Source of the DNA: Chryseobacterium formosum
GTDB taxonomy: Bacteria; Bacteroidota; Bacteroidia; Flavobacteriales; Weeksellaceae
DNA: 64,000 nt
Direction of reading: 5' to 3'
Assembly: GCF_026460885.1 (NCBI RefSeq)
Contig: NZ_JAOVZW010000001.1
Span: 248,001-312,000 of the forward strand
A program made the translations under genes and the position numbers. The notes under the pieces are model-generated. The model saw only the letters and a program-made list of their open reading frames with translations, was not told where the DNA came from and searched no databases. The stretch's first letter is position 1; each line of letters starts with the position of its first letter. Shown here piece by piece: positions 16,437 through 23,829 of the stretch.

Positions 16437-17723
16437 TTAATGACTTTCTTCTAAAGCAATACTTTCCATTTCTTGTTCTTCATCAGCAATCCTCTTTGGA
16501 TTTGCAACTTTTGCAATCGTAAGTCCCTGAACAATAATAGAAAATACAACCACACAATAAGTAATACTTAAAATAGCATTGCTGTATTCGTTTTTCGGAA
16601 TAGACATTGCCAAAGCGATGGAAACACCGCCACGAATTCCGCCCCAAAATAAAACTTTTATGGTTTGTGGACTAAACCTTGTTCTGAAAGACATGAATTT
16701 AGTAGGTCCCCAAATTGAAATAAATCTTGCTATTAAAACAACCGCAATTGCTGCAATTCCCGGAATGATATAATGATTTAAATCTTTAATCATTAATAAT
16801 TCAAAACCTATAAAAAGGAATAAAACGGCATTTAAAATTTCATCAATCAACTCCCAGAATTTTATTAAATAATCCTGAGTGATCGATTTCATTTTAAACT
16901 TCATACTAAAGTTCCCCATAAACAAACCTGCTGCAACCATCGTCAAAGGACCGGAAACGTGCATTTGTCTTGCTACAAGATAACCTCCCATGACCACGGC
17001 AAGCGTTACTAAAACTGAGATAATATAATCATCAACTTCACGCATTAGTCTTGATGTCGTCCAACCCAAAACAATTCCCAGCAACAATCCACCACCTGCT
17101 TCTTTTATTAGTAATATAGCGATGTTTTCAATCCCTAAATCGACTTCATTTCCAATTGCCAACTGAAGAACGACTGTGAAAACCACAACCGCCATACCAT
17201 CATTAAACAAAGATTCTCCTGCAATTTTTGTTTCTAATGATTTTGAAACATTTGCCTGTTTTAAAACACTTAAAACAGCAACAGGGTCAGTTGGAGAAAT
17301 CAAGGCTCCAAAAACCAGACAGTAAATAAAAGGAATATGCAATCCTATAAACGGAAGTAAATAAAACATTCCAAAACCCACAATAAACGTCGAAATAATG
17401 ACTCCCGCAGTTGAAAATATGAGAACAGGACGAAACTGCTCTTTCAAGTCATTAATATTAATGTGAATTCCTCCTGCAAAGAGCAGGAAATTTAGCATTG
17501 CTCCCATCAAAACTTCAGTAAAATCGATTCCGCTCATTAAATCATGTAAATGAGTAAATGTTTTCGGAAGAAATTTCTCGCCAAAAAAAACGAGGATGAT
17601 AGAAACTACAATCGCAATCACCATGATCCCAATTGTACTTGGAAGTTTTAAAAATCTGTAATTAATATAAGCAAAAATAGAGGCTAATACAATTAGCGCA
17701 GAAAATGAATAATATAACTCCAA
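16437..17723 (-). CDS. CPA1-family cation:proton antiporter
   Basis: A 428-aa inner-membrane Na+(K+)/H+ antiporter of the NhaP/NHE type with about 12 hydrophobic segments. Conserved elements are GALISPTDPVAVLSVLK (139-155) and GESLFNDGMAVV with the transport Asp175. WGGIRGGVSIALAMSIP occurs near the C-terminus. It exchanges monovalent cations for protons in pH and salt homeostasis. The DUF4919 gene is 21 bp upstream on the same strand. Confidence 0.94.
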   Translation of the reverse strand: MELYYSFSALIVLASIFAYINYRFLKLPSTIGIMVIAIVVSIILVFFGEKFLPKTFTHLHDLMSGIDFTEVLMGAMLNFLLFAGGIHININDLKEQFRPVLIFSTAGVIISTFIVGFGMFYLLPFIGLHIPFIYCLVFGALISPTDPVAVLSVLKQANVSKSLETKIAGESLFNDGMAVVVFTVVLQLAIGNEVDLGIENIAILLIKEAGGGLLLGIVLGWTTSRLMREVDDYIISVLVTLAVVMGGYLVARQMHVSGPLTMVAAGLFMGNFSMKFKMKSITQDYLIKFWELIDEILNAVLFLFIGFELLMIKDLNHYIIPGIAAIAVVLIARFISIWGPTKFMSFRTRFSPQTIKVLFWGGIRGGVSIALAMSIPKNEYSNAILSITYCVVVFSIIVQGLTIAKVANPKRIADEEQEMESIALEESH

Positions 17724-17744
17724 AACTAAGTTTTTTAAAAAATT

Positions 17745-18368
17745 TTAAAAGTCCATATACAGAACTTTAATATATATTGTGTTGCTGTCTTTTGTCCAGA
17801 CATCAATCACCGAATCTTTGTATGTTGTAGAATGCCTGGAATAATCTTGTCCGACATTCATAATATTGAGAAAAATATATTCGTCACCAACCGAATTAAC
17901 CACAAAGGCTGTTTTCTCAGATTTTCCGTCACCGGAAGTTCTAATGGCGTTGGTTAAAAGTCTCAATTGTGAAAGATGATGTACAAAATCATCTGCTTTT
18001 TTGATCTGATCATACGCTCTCAGCAAAATGAGAATCACATCAAGATTGGTAGGATCTTTTATATAAAGAATCTTTCCTTTTTTGATGCATTCTTCAAAAT
18101 CACCCGCTTTAAACGAATCTGCAAGTCCTTTAAAATCATCATCTAAAGTCGAAATTCTATCTTTTTTAAAATTCCTCCCATAGTACAAATGACGTGCTTC
18201 AATACTGTCTAAAGATTTAGGCATTCCTTTAAATTTAAAAATCAGTTTATCGTAATTAAAATTCGACTTCGGATTGTTGAGATTTTTCTCAATTTCTTTG
18301 AAATCAAGTTTTTGACTGAATCCTAAAAAAGGAATGATCAGAATAAGAAATAAGAATTTGAATTTCAT
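17745..18368 (-). CDS. DUF4919 family exported protein
   Basis: A 207-aa protein with a signal peptide of about 18 residues (FLGFSQ). It matches DUF4919, found in Bacteroidetes secreted proteins of unknown function: NYDKLIFKFKGMPKSLDS, then a TPR-like helical segment, then NSVGDEYIFLNIM and a terminal TIYIKVLYMDF. Its start codon overlaps the hflX stop codon by one base, which indicates translational coupling. Confidence 0.85.
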   Translation of the reverse strand: MKFKFLFLILIIPFLGFSQKLDFKEIEKNLNNPKSNFNYDKLIFKFKGMPKSLDSIEARHLYYGRNFKKDRISTLDDDFKGLADSFKAGDFEECIKKGKILYIKDPTNLDVILILLRAYDQIKKADDFVHHLSQLRLLTNAIRTSGDGKSEKTAFVVNSVGDEYIFLNIMNVGQDYSRHSTTYKDSVIDVWTKDSNTIYIKVLYMDF

Positions 18369-19597
18369 TATTCTTTATTTTCTTGTTCCTCTTCATCGTT
18401 ATCGAAATATTCAAAAAGGAAATCATTGTAAGGAAATCTTGAAATATGGATTTTCATTACCTCATCGTACACCAATCTTTTCATCTCTGGGAAATTTTCT
18501 TTCGTTAAAGCTGAAATGAAAACTGTAGGATATTTTGATTTACCCATCCACGTTTTTTTCCATTCGTCTAAAGAGATATTTTTATTCGAACCCGGCGTTA
18601 AATCATCCTCGTCTTTCTTTTCATAGCTGAAATCATCAATTTTATTGAAAACCATGATCATCGGTTTTTGATGCGCATTGATTTCCATTAAAATCTGATT
18701 CACCGATTCGATGTGATCTTCAAAACTTTCGTGAGAAATATCTACAACGTGAATCAAAAGATCTGCTTCACGCACCTCATCCAAAGTAGATTTAAAAGAT
18801 TCTACCAACTGCGTTGGCAATTTTCTGATGAAACCAACCGTATCGGTCAAAAGAAAAGGTAAATTTCCGATAACAACTTTTCTAACAGTGGTATCTAAAG
18901 TTGCAAACAATTTATTTTCAGCAAAAACATCAGATTTTGAAATGGCATTCATCAAAGTAGATTTTCCTACGTTTGTGTAACCTACCAAAGCCGCACGAAC
19001 AACCTTACCTCTATTGTTTCGCTGTGTTGCCATTTGTTTGTCGATTATTTTCAGTTTATCTTTTAATAAAGATATTCTGTCACGAATAATCCTTCTATCG
19101 GTTTCAATTTCCGTTTCACCGGGACCACGCATTCCGATTCCCCCTTTTTGCTTATCTAAGTGAGACCACATTTTGCTTAATCTAGGCAGCAAATATTGGT
19201 ATTGAGCCAATTCAACCTGTGTTCTTGCATAAGAAGTCTGTGCTCTCTGTGCAAAAATATCAAGGATAAGATTAGTTCTGTCGAGAATTTTTACTTCAAT
19301 TTCTTTTTCAAGATTTTTAAGTTGAGAAGGAGACAATTCATCATCAAAAATAATGGTTCCTATTCCGTTTTCCTTTACATATTCTTTTATTTCCTGAGCT
19401 TTTCCGCTTCCTACAAAAGTTTTAGAATCAGGCTGAGTTAAATTCTGAGTAAAGCGTCTATCTACCGTAGCGCCTGCCGTTAAGGCTAAAAACTCCAGCT
19501 CGTCCATATATTCCTGTAACTTATCTGCATCTTGATTTTGAGTGACAACGCCCACCAAAACAGCCTTTTCGTAACTATGTTGTTTCTTTTCTAACAT
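18368..19597 (-). CDS. hflX: ribosome-associated GTPase HflX
   Basis: A 409-aa cytoplasmic GTPase that binds and splits stalled or hibernating 70S ribosomes. The HflX N-terminal domain (1-195) contains FVGSGKAQEI, DIFAQRAQTSYARTQVELAQ and the glycine-rich GGIGMRGPGETEIETDRR (152-169). The G domain follows, with G1 GYTNVGKS (206-213), G3 DTVGF (about 251) and G4 NKID (about 312). Its downstream neighbour DUF4919 is coupled by a one-base overlap. Confidence 0.96.
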   Translation of the reverse strand: MLEKKQHSYEKAVLVGVVTQNQDADKLQEYMDELEFLALTAGATVDRRFTQNLTQPDSKTFVGSGKAQEIKEYVKENGIGTIIFDDELSPSQLKNLEKEIEVKILDRTNLILDIFAQRAQTSYARTQVELAQYQYLLPRLSKMWSHLDKQKGGIGMRGPGETEIETDRRIIRDRISLLKDKLKIIDKQMATQRNNRGKVVRAALVGYTNVGKSTLMNAISKSDVFAENKLFATLDTTVRKVVIGNLPFLLTDTVGFIRKLPTQLVESFKSTLDEVREADLLIHVVDISHESFEDHIESVNQILMEINAHQKPMIMVFNKIDDFSYEKKDEDDLTPGSNKNISLDEWKKTWMGKSKYPTVFISALTKENFPEMKRLVYDEVMKIHISRFPYNDFLFEYFDNDEEEQENKE

Positions 19598-19805
19598 TAA
19601 ATTCTATATAATTATAAGATTTACAAGATAACATTTTTAATCAATAAATGCAAATTGACAATCTAAAAACAGGCAAAACACCTTTTAAATTCCAGTTTTT
19701 TACCTCTTACAAATCTGCCGTTGCCACATCTACCTTTACACCGTAAAAAATTCATTTACAGAGACTAACCTCAAAACGATTTTTAACAACCTAAAATTAA
19801 ATAAC

Positions 19806-20285
19806 ATGAAAAGAACTTTTACCTACAGCTTCTTTTTGGTCTTTGGTTTAGCGATAAGTATAAATGCTCAAAAAGCAGTTCTCGCCACCGGATCAAATGC
19901 TACAGGAAGCAATGGCTCTCTTTCTTACAGTGTCGGACAAATCGACTACTACAACAAAGGAAGCAACAGTCAGATTATGGAAGGTGTGCAACAAGCTTAT
20001 GAAATTACCACACTTTCGACTAACGAAACTTCAGCAACAGACAAAAAAGACATTTTATTGTATCCGAATCCTTTTAAAGACTTTGTTTTTCTGGATTTCA
20101 CTACAAACGATTACAAAAATTCTGAATATCAATTATTCGACTCTTCGGGAAAACTTTTAAAAGAAGAAAAAATAAAAGAATCGAAATCGGAATTTAATTT
20201 TTCTACTCTTCCATCAGCGATGTATATCATCAGAGTCAACCAAAATGGAAAAAACCTAAAAACATTTAAAATCATTAAAAAATAA
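19806..20285 (+). CDS. T9SS type A sorting-domain protein
   Basis: A 159-aa secreted protein with a signal peptide ending near residue 22 (INAQ). A short N-terminal region contains ATGSNATGSNGSLSYSVGQ, and the C-terminal 75 residues form a T9SS type A sorting domain (ILLYPNPFKDFV, then YQLFDSSGKLL, LPSAMYIIRV, LKTFKIIKK). It should cross the outer membrane through the type IX system and may be anchored at the surface. It heads an operon with two further exported proteins (gaps of 4 and 7 bp). Confidence 0.93.
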   Translation: MKRTFTYSFFLVFGLAISINAQKAVLATGSNATGSNGSLSYSVGQIDYYNKGSNSQIMEGVQQAYEITTLSTNETSATDKKDILLYPNPFKDFVFLDFTTNDYKNSEYQLFDSSGKLLKEEKIKESKSEFNFSTLPSAMYIIRVNQNGKNLKTFKIIKK

Positions 20286-20289
20286 TATC

Positions 20290-22836
20290 ATGAAAAAAGT
20301 TTTACTAACAGTCGGAATTTTATTAGGCTGTCATTTAGTTTCAGCTCAGGCTCCAGAAAAAATGAGCTACCAAGCGGTAATGAGAAATACAGGCGGGCAA
20401 TTATTAATCAATCAAAACATCGGAGTAAAAGTAAGTGTACTTCAAGGATCTTCGTCAGGAACGGTAGTTTATTCTGAAAGATTAACCGGAACAACGAATA
20501 CAAACGGCTTGGTAAGTCTTGAAATCGGAACAGGAACAGTACTTTCAGGAACTTTTGCAACAATCAATTGGGCATCCGGAAATTATTATTTGAAAACAGA
20601 AACCGATCCTACAGGAGGAACAACCTACTCTATCGCAGGAACAAGCCAATTACTAAGCGTTCCTTATGCAATGTATGCCAAAACTTCGGGCAGTTCAGGA
20701 GGAGGTTTTACATTACCTTATACTGCAACAGTAAATAACGCCAACAATCTTTTTTCTATAACAAACGACGGAGACGGAACTTCTCTTGATGGAACCAACA
20801 ATACCACAACTTCAAGTGTTGCAGCAGTAAGAGGAACGGTTTCTAATGTCGCTCCGGGTGGATTTTCATCTGCCGTTCGCGGAATCAACAACGGAACAGG
20901 AGGTTTAGGAATTGGTATTTGGGGATCTCAAGCCGGAAGCGGATGGGGAGTTTACGGTGTTACTCCAACTGGATTGGGAGTTTATGGAAATTCTTCAGGA
21001 GCAGGTTATGGAGTTTATGCCAACAGTAATACAGGAACAGGTTTAAATGCAACAAGTACAAATGGTCCTGCTGCCAACATTTCAATTTCAAATAATGCAA
21101 ATAATAATACTGTTCTTACAGCAAATACTTTAGGAAACGGTACAGTAATCAATGTTTCAACTACAGGATCAGGAGCGGGTATCGTAAGTAATACGGGAGC
21201 AGGTTTTGGAGTTCATGGTATTACAAGCGCACAAAGTTCTGCCGGAGTAATTGCCGATAATAACGGAGCTGGTGAAGCGGTAGTTGGAAGAAACACAAGT
21301 GACATTGCTGGAGCGGTAGTTGGAAGAAATGACGGTGGCGGTTACGGAGTTCATGGTTTTATTGGAACTAATACATCCGGAAGCGGTATCGGAGTTTACG
21401 GAAGAGTTGGCGTAAGCGGAAGTAAAGGTCGTGCTGGAAGATTTCAGAATTTCAATGCAGCAAATGACAGAAATACTTTTGAAGTAGAATCAAACAGTAC
21501 AGGAAATATTCCGGATAATACATTGGGAAATGTTGCATCTTTTCTTTCAAGTAATACAAACAGCGTAAGTGCGGCCGTAAGAGGTGAAGTAAAATCAATT
21601 TTCGGAAACTTCGGTGCAGCAGGAATCTTTGGAGTTTCTTCCGGAACGGGAGGTTTTGCAGGACTTTTTCACGCTTCAAATGCAACGGGAAATGGTAATG
21701 CATTAGTTGCATTAACAGACGGAAATGGTGATGCAATCAGAGCTAATGCTGGTAAAGACGGCGATGCTGTCGAAGCAAATGTAGATGGAGCAGGACGCGC
21801 AATTTATGGTTGGGTTCCTACATTCAGCTTAGGAAAAGCCGCTGAGTTTAAAAATTTCAATACATCAAATACAAACGATGCAATGACGGTATCAACAGTA
21901 GGAAACGGTATTGCAGGAAATTTCAAGGTAGACAGAACAACAGGAACTTCTGCTGCGGTAAAAGGTGAAGTCAATTCTCAGTTTGCCAACTTCGGTACTG
22001 CCGGTATTTATGGAGTTTCTTCCGGAACGGGTGGTTATGCAGGATTATTCCACGCATCAAATCCTGCGGGAAACGGACCTGCCGTAATAGCAATCGCCGA
22101 TGGTAACGGAAACGGAATTACTGCTAATGCAGGAGGAAGTGGAGACGGTGTAGAAGCCACAGCAGATGGTAATGGTTCCGCTATTTATGGATGGATTCCT
22201 AATTTCGGAACTGGTAGAGCCGGATATTTCAGAAATTTCAATAATGCAAACGGACAACCAGTCGTTCACGTAACAACAACAGGTACTGGTTCAACATTAT
22301 TGATCAACCATCAAGGACCATCAGGAAATATCGCAGTTTTTCAAAGTGCAGGAGCAAACGTGGCAAGAATTAACAAATCAGGACAAGCATTCTTTAACGG
22401 AGGAACTCAAAACAGCGGTGCCGATTTAGCAGAAGCATTTGACGTAGAAGGAAATATTTCAGAATACGAAATGGGTGATGTCTTAGTAATCTCCACTTCG
22501 AGTGACAGAGCTGTAGAAAAATCTTCAAAACCTTATTCGTTTTTAGTTTCTGGAGTTTATGCTACAAAACCGGGAGTTTTATTAACTGAAGAAAGCGTTG
22601 ATGCCGACATTTCAGATAAAGTTCCGATGGGTGTAATTGGAGTAATTCCTACTAAAGTTTGTCTTGAAGGTGGTGAAATTAAAAGAGGTGATCTTTTGGT
22701 AACCTCGTCAAAAGCAGGAGTTGCCATGAAAGCCGACATGAAAAAAGTACAGATTGGGCAGGTTCTTGGAAAAGCACTCCAAGATTACAATCAAAACGAA
22801 ATCGGGAAAATAAAAGTATTAGTTAACATTAAATAA
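20290..22836 (+). CDS. 848-aa exported tail-fibre-like repeat protein
   Basis: Signal peptide at 1-19. The N-terminal region (20-135) is a Bacteroidetes secreted-protein module: APEKMSYQAVMRNTGGQLL, through TYSIAGTSQLLSVPYAMYAK. The centre (140-700) is Gly/Asn/Ser/Thr-rich with repeated short units of the type YGVYGxSxGTG and GLFHASN. It includes two long tandem repeats about 127 residues apart (nt 21574 and 21955). The C-terminus (715-848) has GADLAEAFDVEG...GDVLVIS, like the terminal domain of trimeric tail fibres and tail spikes. Trimeric fibre at the cell surface is inferred. No T9SS tail is present on this protein. Confidence 0.8.
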   Translation: MKKVLLTVGILLGCHLVSAQAPEKMSYQAVMRNTGGQLLINQNIGVKVSVLQGSSSGTVVYSERLTGTTNTNGLVSLEIGTGTVLSGTFATINWASGNYYLKTETDPTGGTTYSIAGTSQLLSVPYAMYAKTSGSSGGGFTLPYTATVNNANNLFSITNDGDGTSLDGTNNTTTSSVAAVRGTVSNVAPGGFSSAVRGINNGTGGLGIGIWGSQAGSGWGVYGVTPTGLGVYGNSSGAGYGVYANSNTGTGLNATSTNGPAANISISNNANNNTVLTANTLGNGTVINVSTTGSGAGIVSNTGAGFGVHGITSAQSSAGVIADNNGAGEAVVGRNTSDIAGAVVGRNDGGGYGVHGFIGTNTSGSGIGVYGRVGVSGSKGRAGRFQNFNAANDRNTFEVESNSTGNIPDNTLGNVASFLSSNTNSVSAAVRGEVKSIFGNFGAAGIFGVSSGTGGFAGLFHASNATGNGNALVALTDGNGDAIRANAGKDGDAVEANVDGAGRAIYGWVPTFSLGKAAEFKNFNTSNTNDAMTVSTVGNGIAGNFKVDRTTGTSAAVKGEVNSQFANFGTAGIYGVSSGTGGYAGLFHASNPAGNGPAVIAIADGNGNGITANAGGSGDGVEATADGNGSAIYGWIPNFGTGRAGYFRNFNNANGQPVVHVTTTGTGSTLLINHQGPSGNIAVFQSAGANVARINKSGQAFFNGGTQNSGADLAEAFDVEGNISEYEMGDVLVISTSSDRAVEKSSKPYSFLVSGVYATKPGVLLTEESVDADISDKVPMGVIGVIPTKVCLEGGEIKRGDLLVTSSKAGVAMKADMKKVQIGQVLGKALQDYNQNEIGKIKVLVNIK
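21574..22200 (+). repeat. tandem 381-bp-period repeat inside the fibre-like gene
   Basis: The block beginning AVRGEVKSIFGNFGAAGIF (21574) recurs as AVKGEVNSQFANFGTAGIY (21955), an offset of exactly 381 bases or 127 codons. Both contain GVSSGTGG(F/Y)AGLFHASN, and both end in AIYGWVP or AIYGWIP. The copies are similar but diverged in DNA, so this is an old duplication kept for protein structure. Confidence 0.8.
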
Positions 22837-22843
22837 TCTACTC

Positions 22844-23248
22844 ATGAAATCACTATATATCATCGCATTTTTAGCATTTAGTCTAAATATTTATGCACAG
22901 CAAGACAAAAAATCTGTAGAAATACAGCAAGCCGAAAACTACAAAGAATCTAAAGCGTTTGAAGCAAAAATAATGAAAGAAGCTCAGGAAAACGCTACCC
23001 AAAAACCAAGAACAGGATTGGCTTCAGAACAAGGTCTTGAAGTAAAAGAAAAGCAAAAAATTGCACCTTCTGAAAATAATTCCGGAAAACTTTTACCAAA
23101 TACAGCTACGATGGAAGAAATTTTAGCAACGATTCCGGGAAGACAGTCTCAGAAAAACAGAGTTGCAAAAAGTGCAAGTGACAATATTCCACAACTTCCA
23201 AATACAGCAACTTTAGAGGAAATCAAAAAAACGATTCCTAAAAATTAA
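22844..23248 (+). CDS. small exported protein with LPNTATxEEI repeats
   Basis: A 134-aa product with a signal peptide ending near residue 18 (IYAQ), then a Lys/Glu/Gln-rich probably disordered region. The motif LPNTATMEEILATIPG (about residues 84-99) is repeated as LPNTATLEEIKKTIPK at the very C-terminus. I do not recognise a family. Third gene of the secreted-protein operon, 7 bp after the fibre gene. Confidence 0.7.
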   Translation: MKSLYIIAFLAFSLNIYAQQDKKSVEIQQAENYKESKAFEAKIMKEAQENATQKPRTGLASEQGLEVKEKQKIAPSENNSGKLLPNTATMEEILATIPGRQSQKNRVAKSASDNIPQLPNTATLEEIKKTIPKN

Positions 23249-23273
23249 TTATCTCTTTTATAATTTTAAGTTT

Positions 23274-23304
23274 GATAAAGTTCGTCATAATGGCGAACTT
23301 TATC
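23274..23304. terminator. hairpin between convergent genes, probable terminator
   Basis: A perfect 11-bp stem GATAAAGTTCG (23274-23284) and CGAACTTTATC (23294-23304) lies between the small exported protein gene and the convergent META gene. A T-rich stretch follows on the plus strand (TTCTTT), but it is interrupted, so termination strength is uncertain. Confidence 0.65.
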
Positions 23305-23308
23305 TTCT

Positions 23309-23743
23309 TTAATCCCAATCTGCAGCGATAAATTTCATCTGATTTCCTTTTTCGTCTGAAAGCGTCAAAAAATGACCTTCAATTTGATAACGAGTCATTT
23401 TTTCAAATGATTGAGCAAATTTTGTTTCTAAATCCATTTCCTGACAAGCCATTAATGTACTTCCCACTCCGGAAATCTCTACCCTATTTTTAGATTTAAA
23501 TTCAGAATTAAAAAACATTCTGTTACAACCCATAAAAGCGGTTCCTCTTATTTTTCCGTCTTTCTTTTCCGCTGTAAGATTAATTTCTGCTTTGTTTTTC
23601 ACCAATTGATCTTTAGAAAACTGGTCAAAAGAAACCAGCATCCATTGTCTTTGAATATGCTGATTTTCCATCTTCGCCGAGGTACATTTTAAGACAAATC
23701 CTAAACAAATAACTCCGATAAATATTGTTAAAAACTTATTCAT
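23309..23743 (-). CDS. META domain-containing exported protein
   Basis: A 144-aa protein with an N-terminal hydrophobic signal or anchor (residues 4-20). Its META domain (HslJ-like) spans about 33-140, with QRQWMLVSFDQF, GTAFMGCNRMFF and a final TLSDEKGNQMKFIA. Such domains occur in small envelope proteins, some linked to stress or antibiotic tolerance. It has a cysteine at residue 20 but no canonical lipobox (VLKC), so lipidation is doubtful. Confidence 0.85.
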   Translation of the reverse strand: MNKFLTIFIGVICLGFVLKCTSAKMENQHIQRQWMLVSFDQFSKDQLVKNKAEINLTAEKKDGKIRGTAFMGCNRMFFNSEFKSKNRVEISGVGSTLMACQEMDLETKFAQSFEKMTRYQIEGHFLTLSDEKGNQMKFIAADWD

Positions 23744-23829
23744 AATGCACAGATACCCATTTTCGTACCATTTAAATAATAAATACAGTAAAAATTAGTA
23801 AATTAGCCCCACTAAAATTATTTTAAAAA

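Noticed and set aside
21000..22300. Repeats in the fibre gene considered as a CRISPR array or DNA satellite
   Set aside because: The repeats are in coding frame, diverged at synonymous sites and of protein-domain size, with no spacer pattern.
23309..23743. META protein as a lipoprotein
   Set aside because: The cysteine is preceded by Leu-Lys, which does not fit a lipobox.
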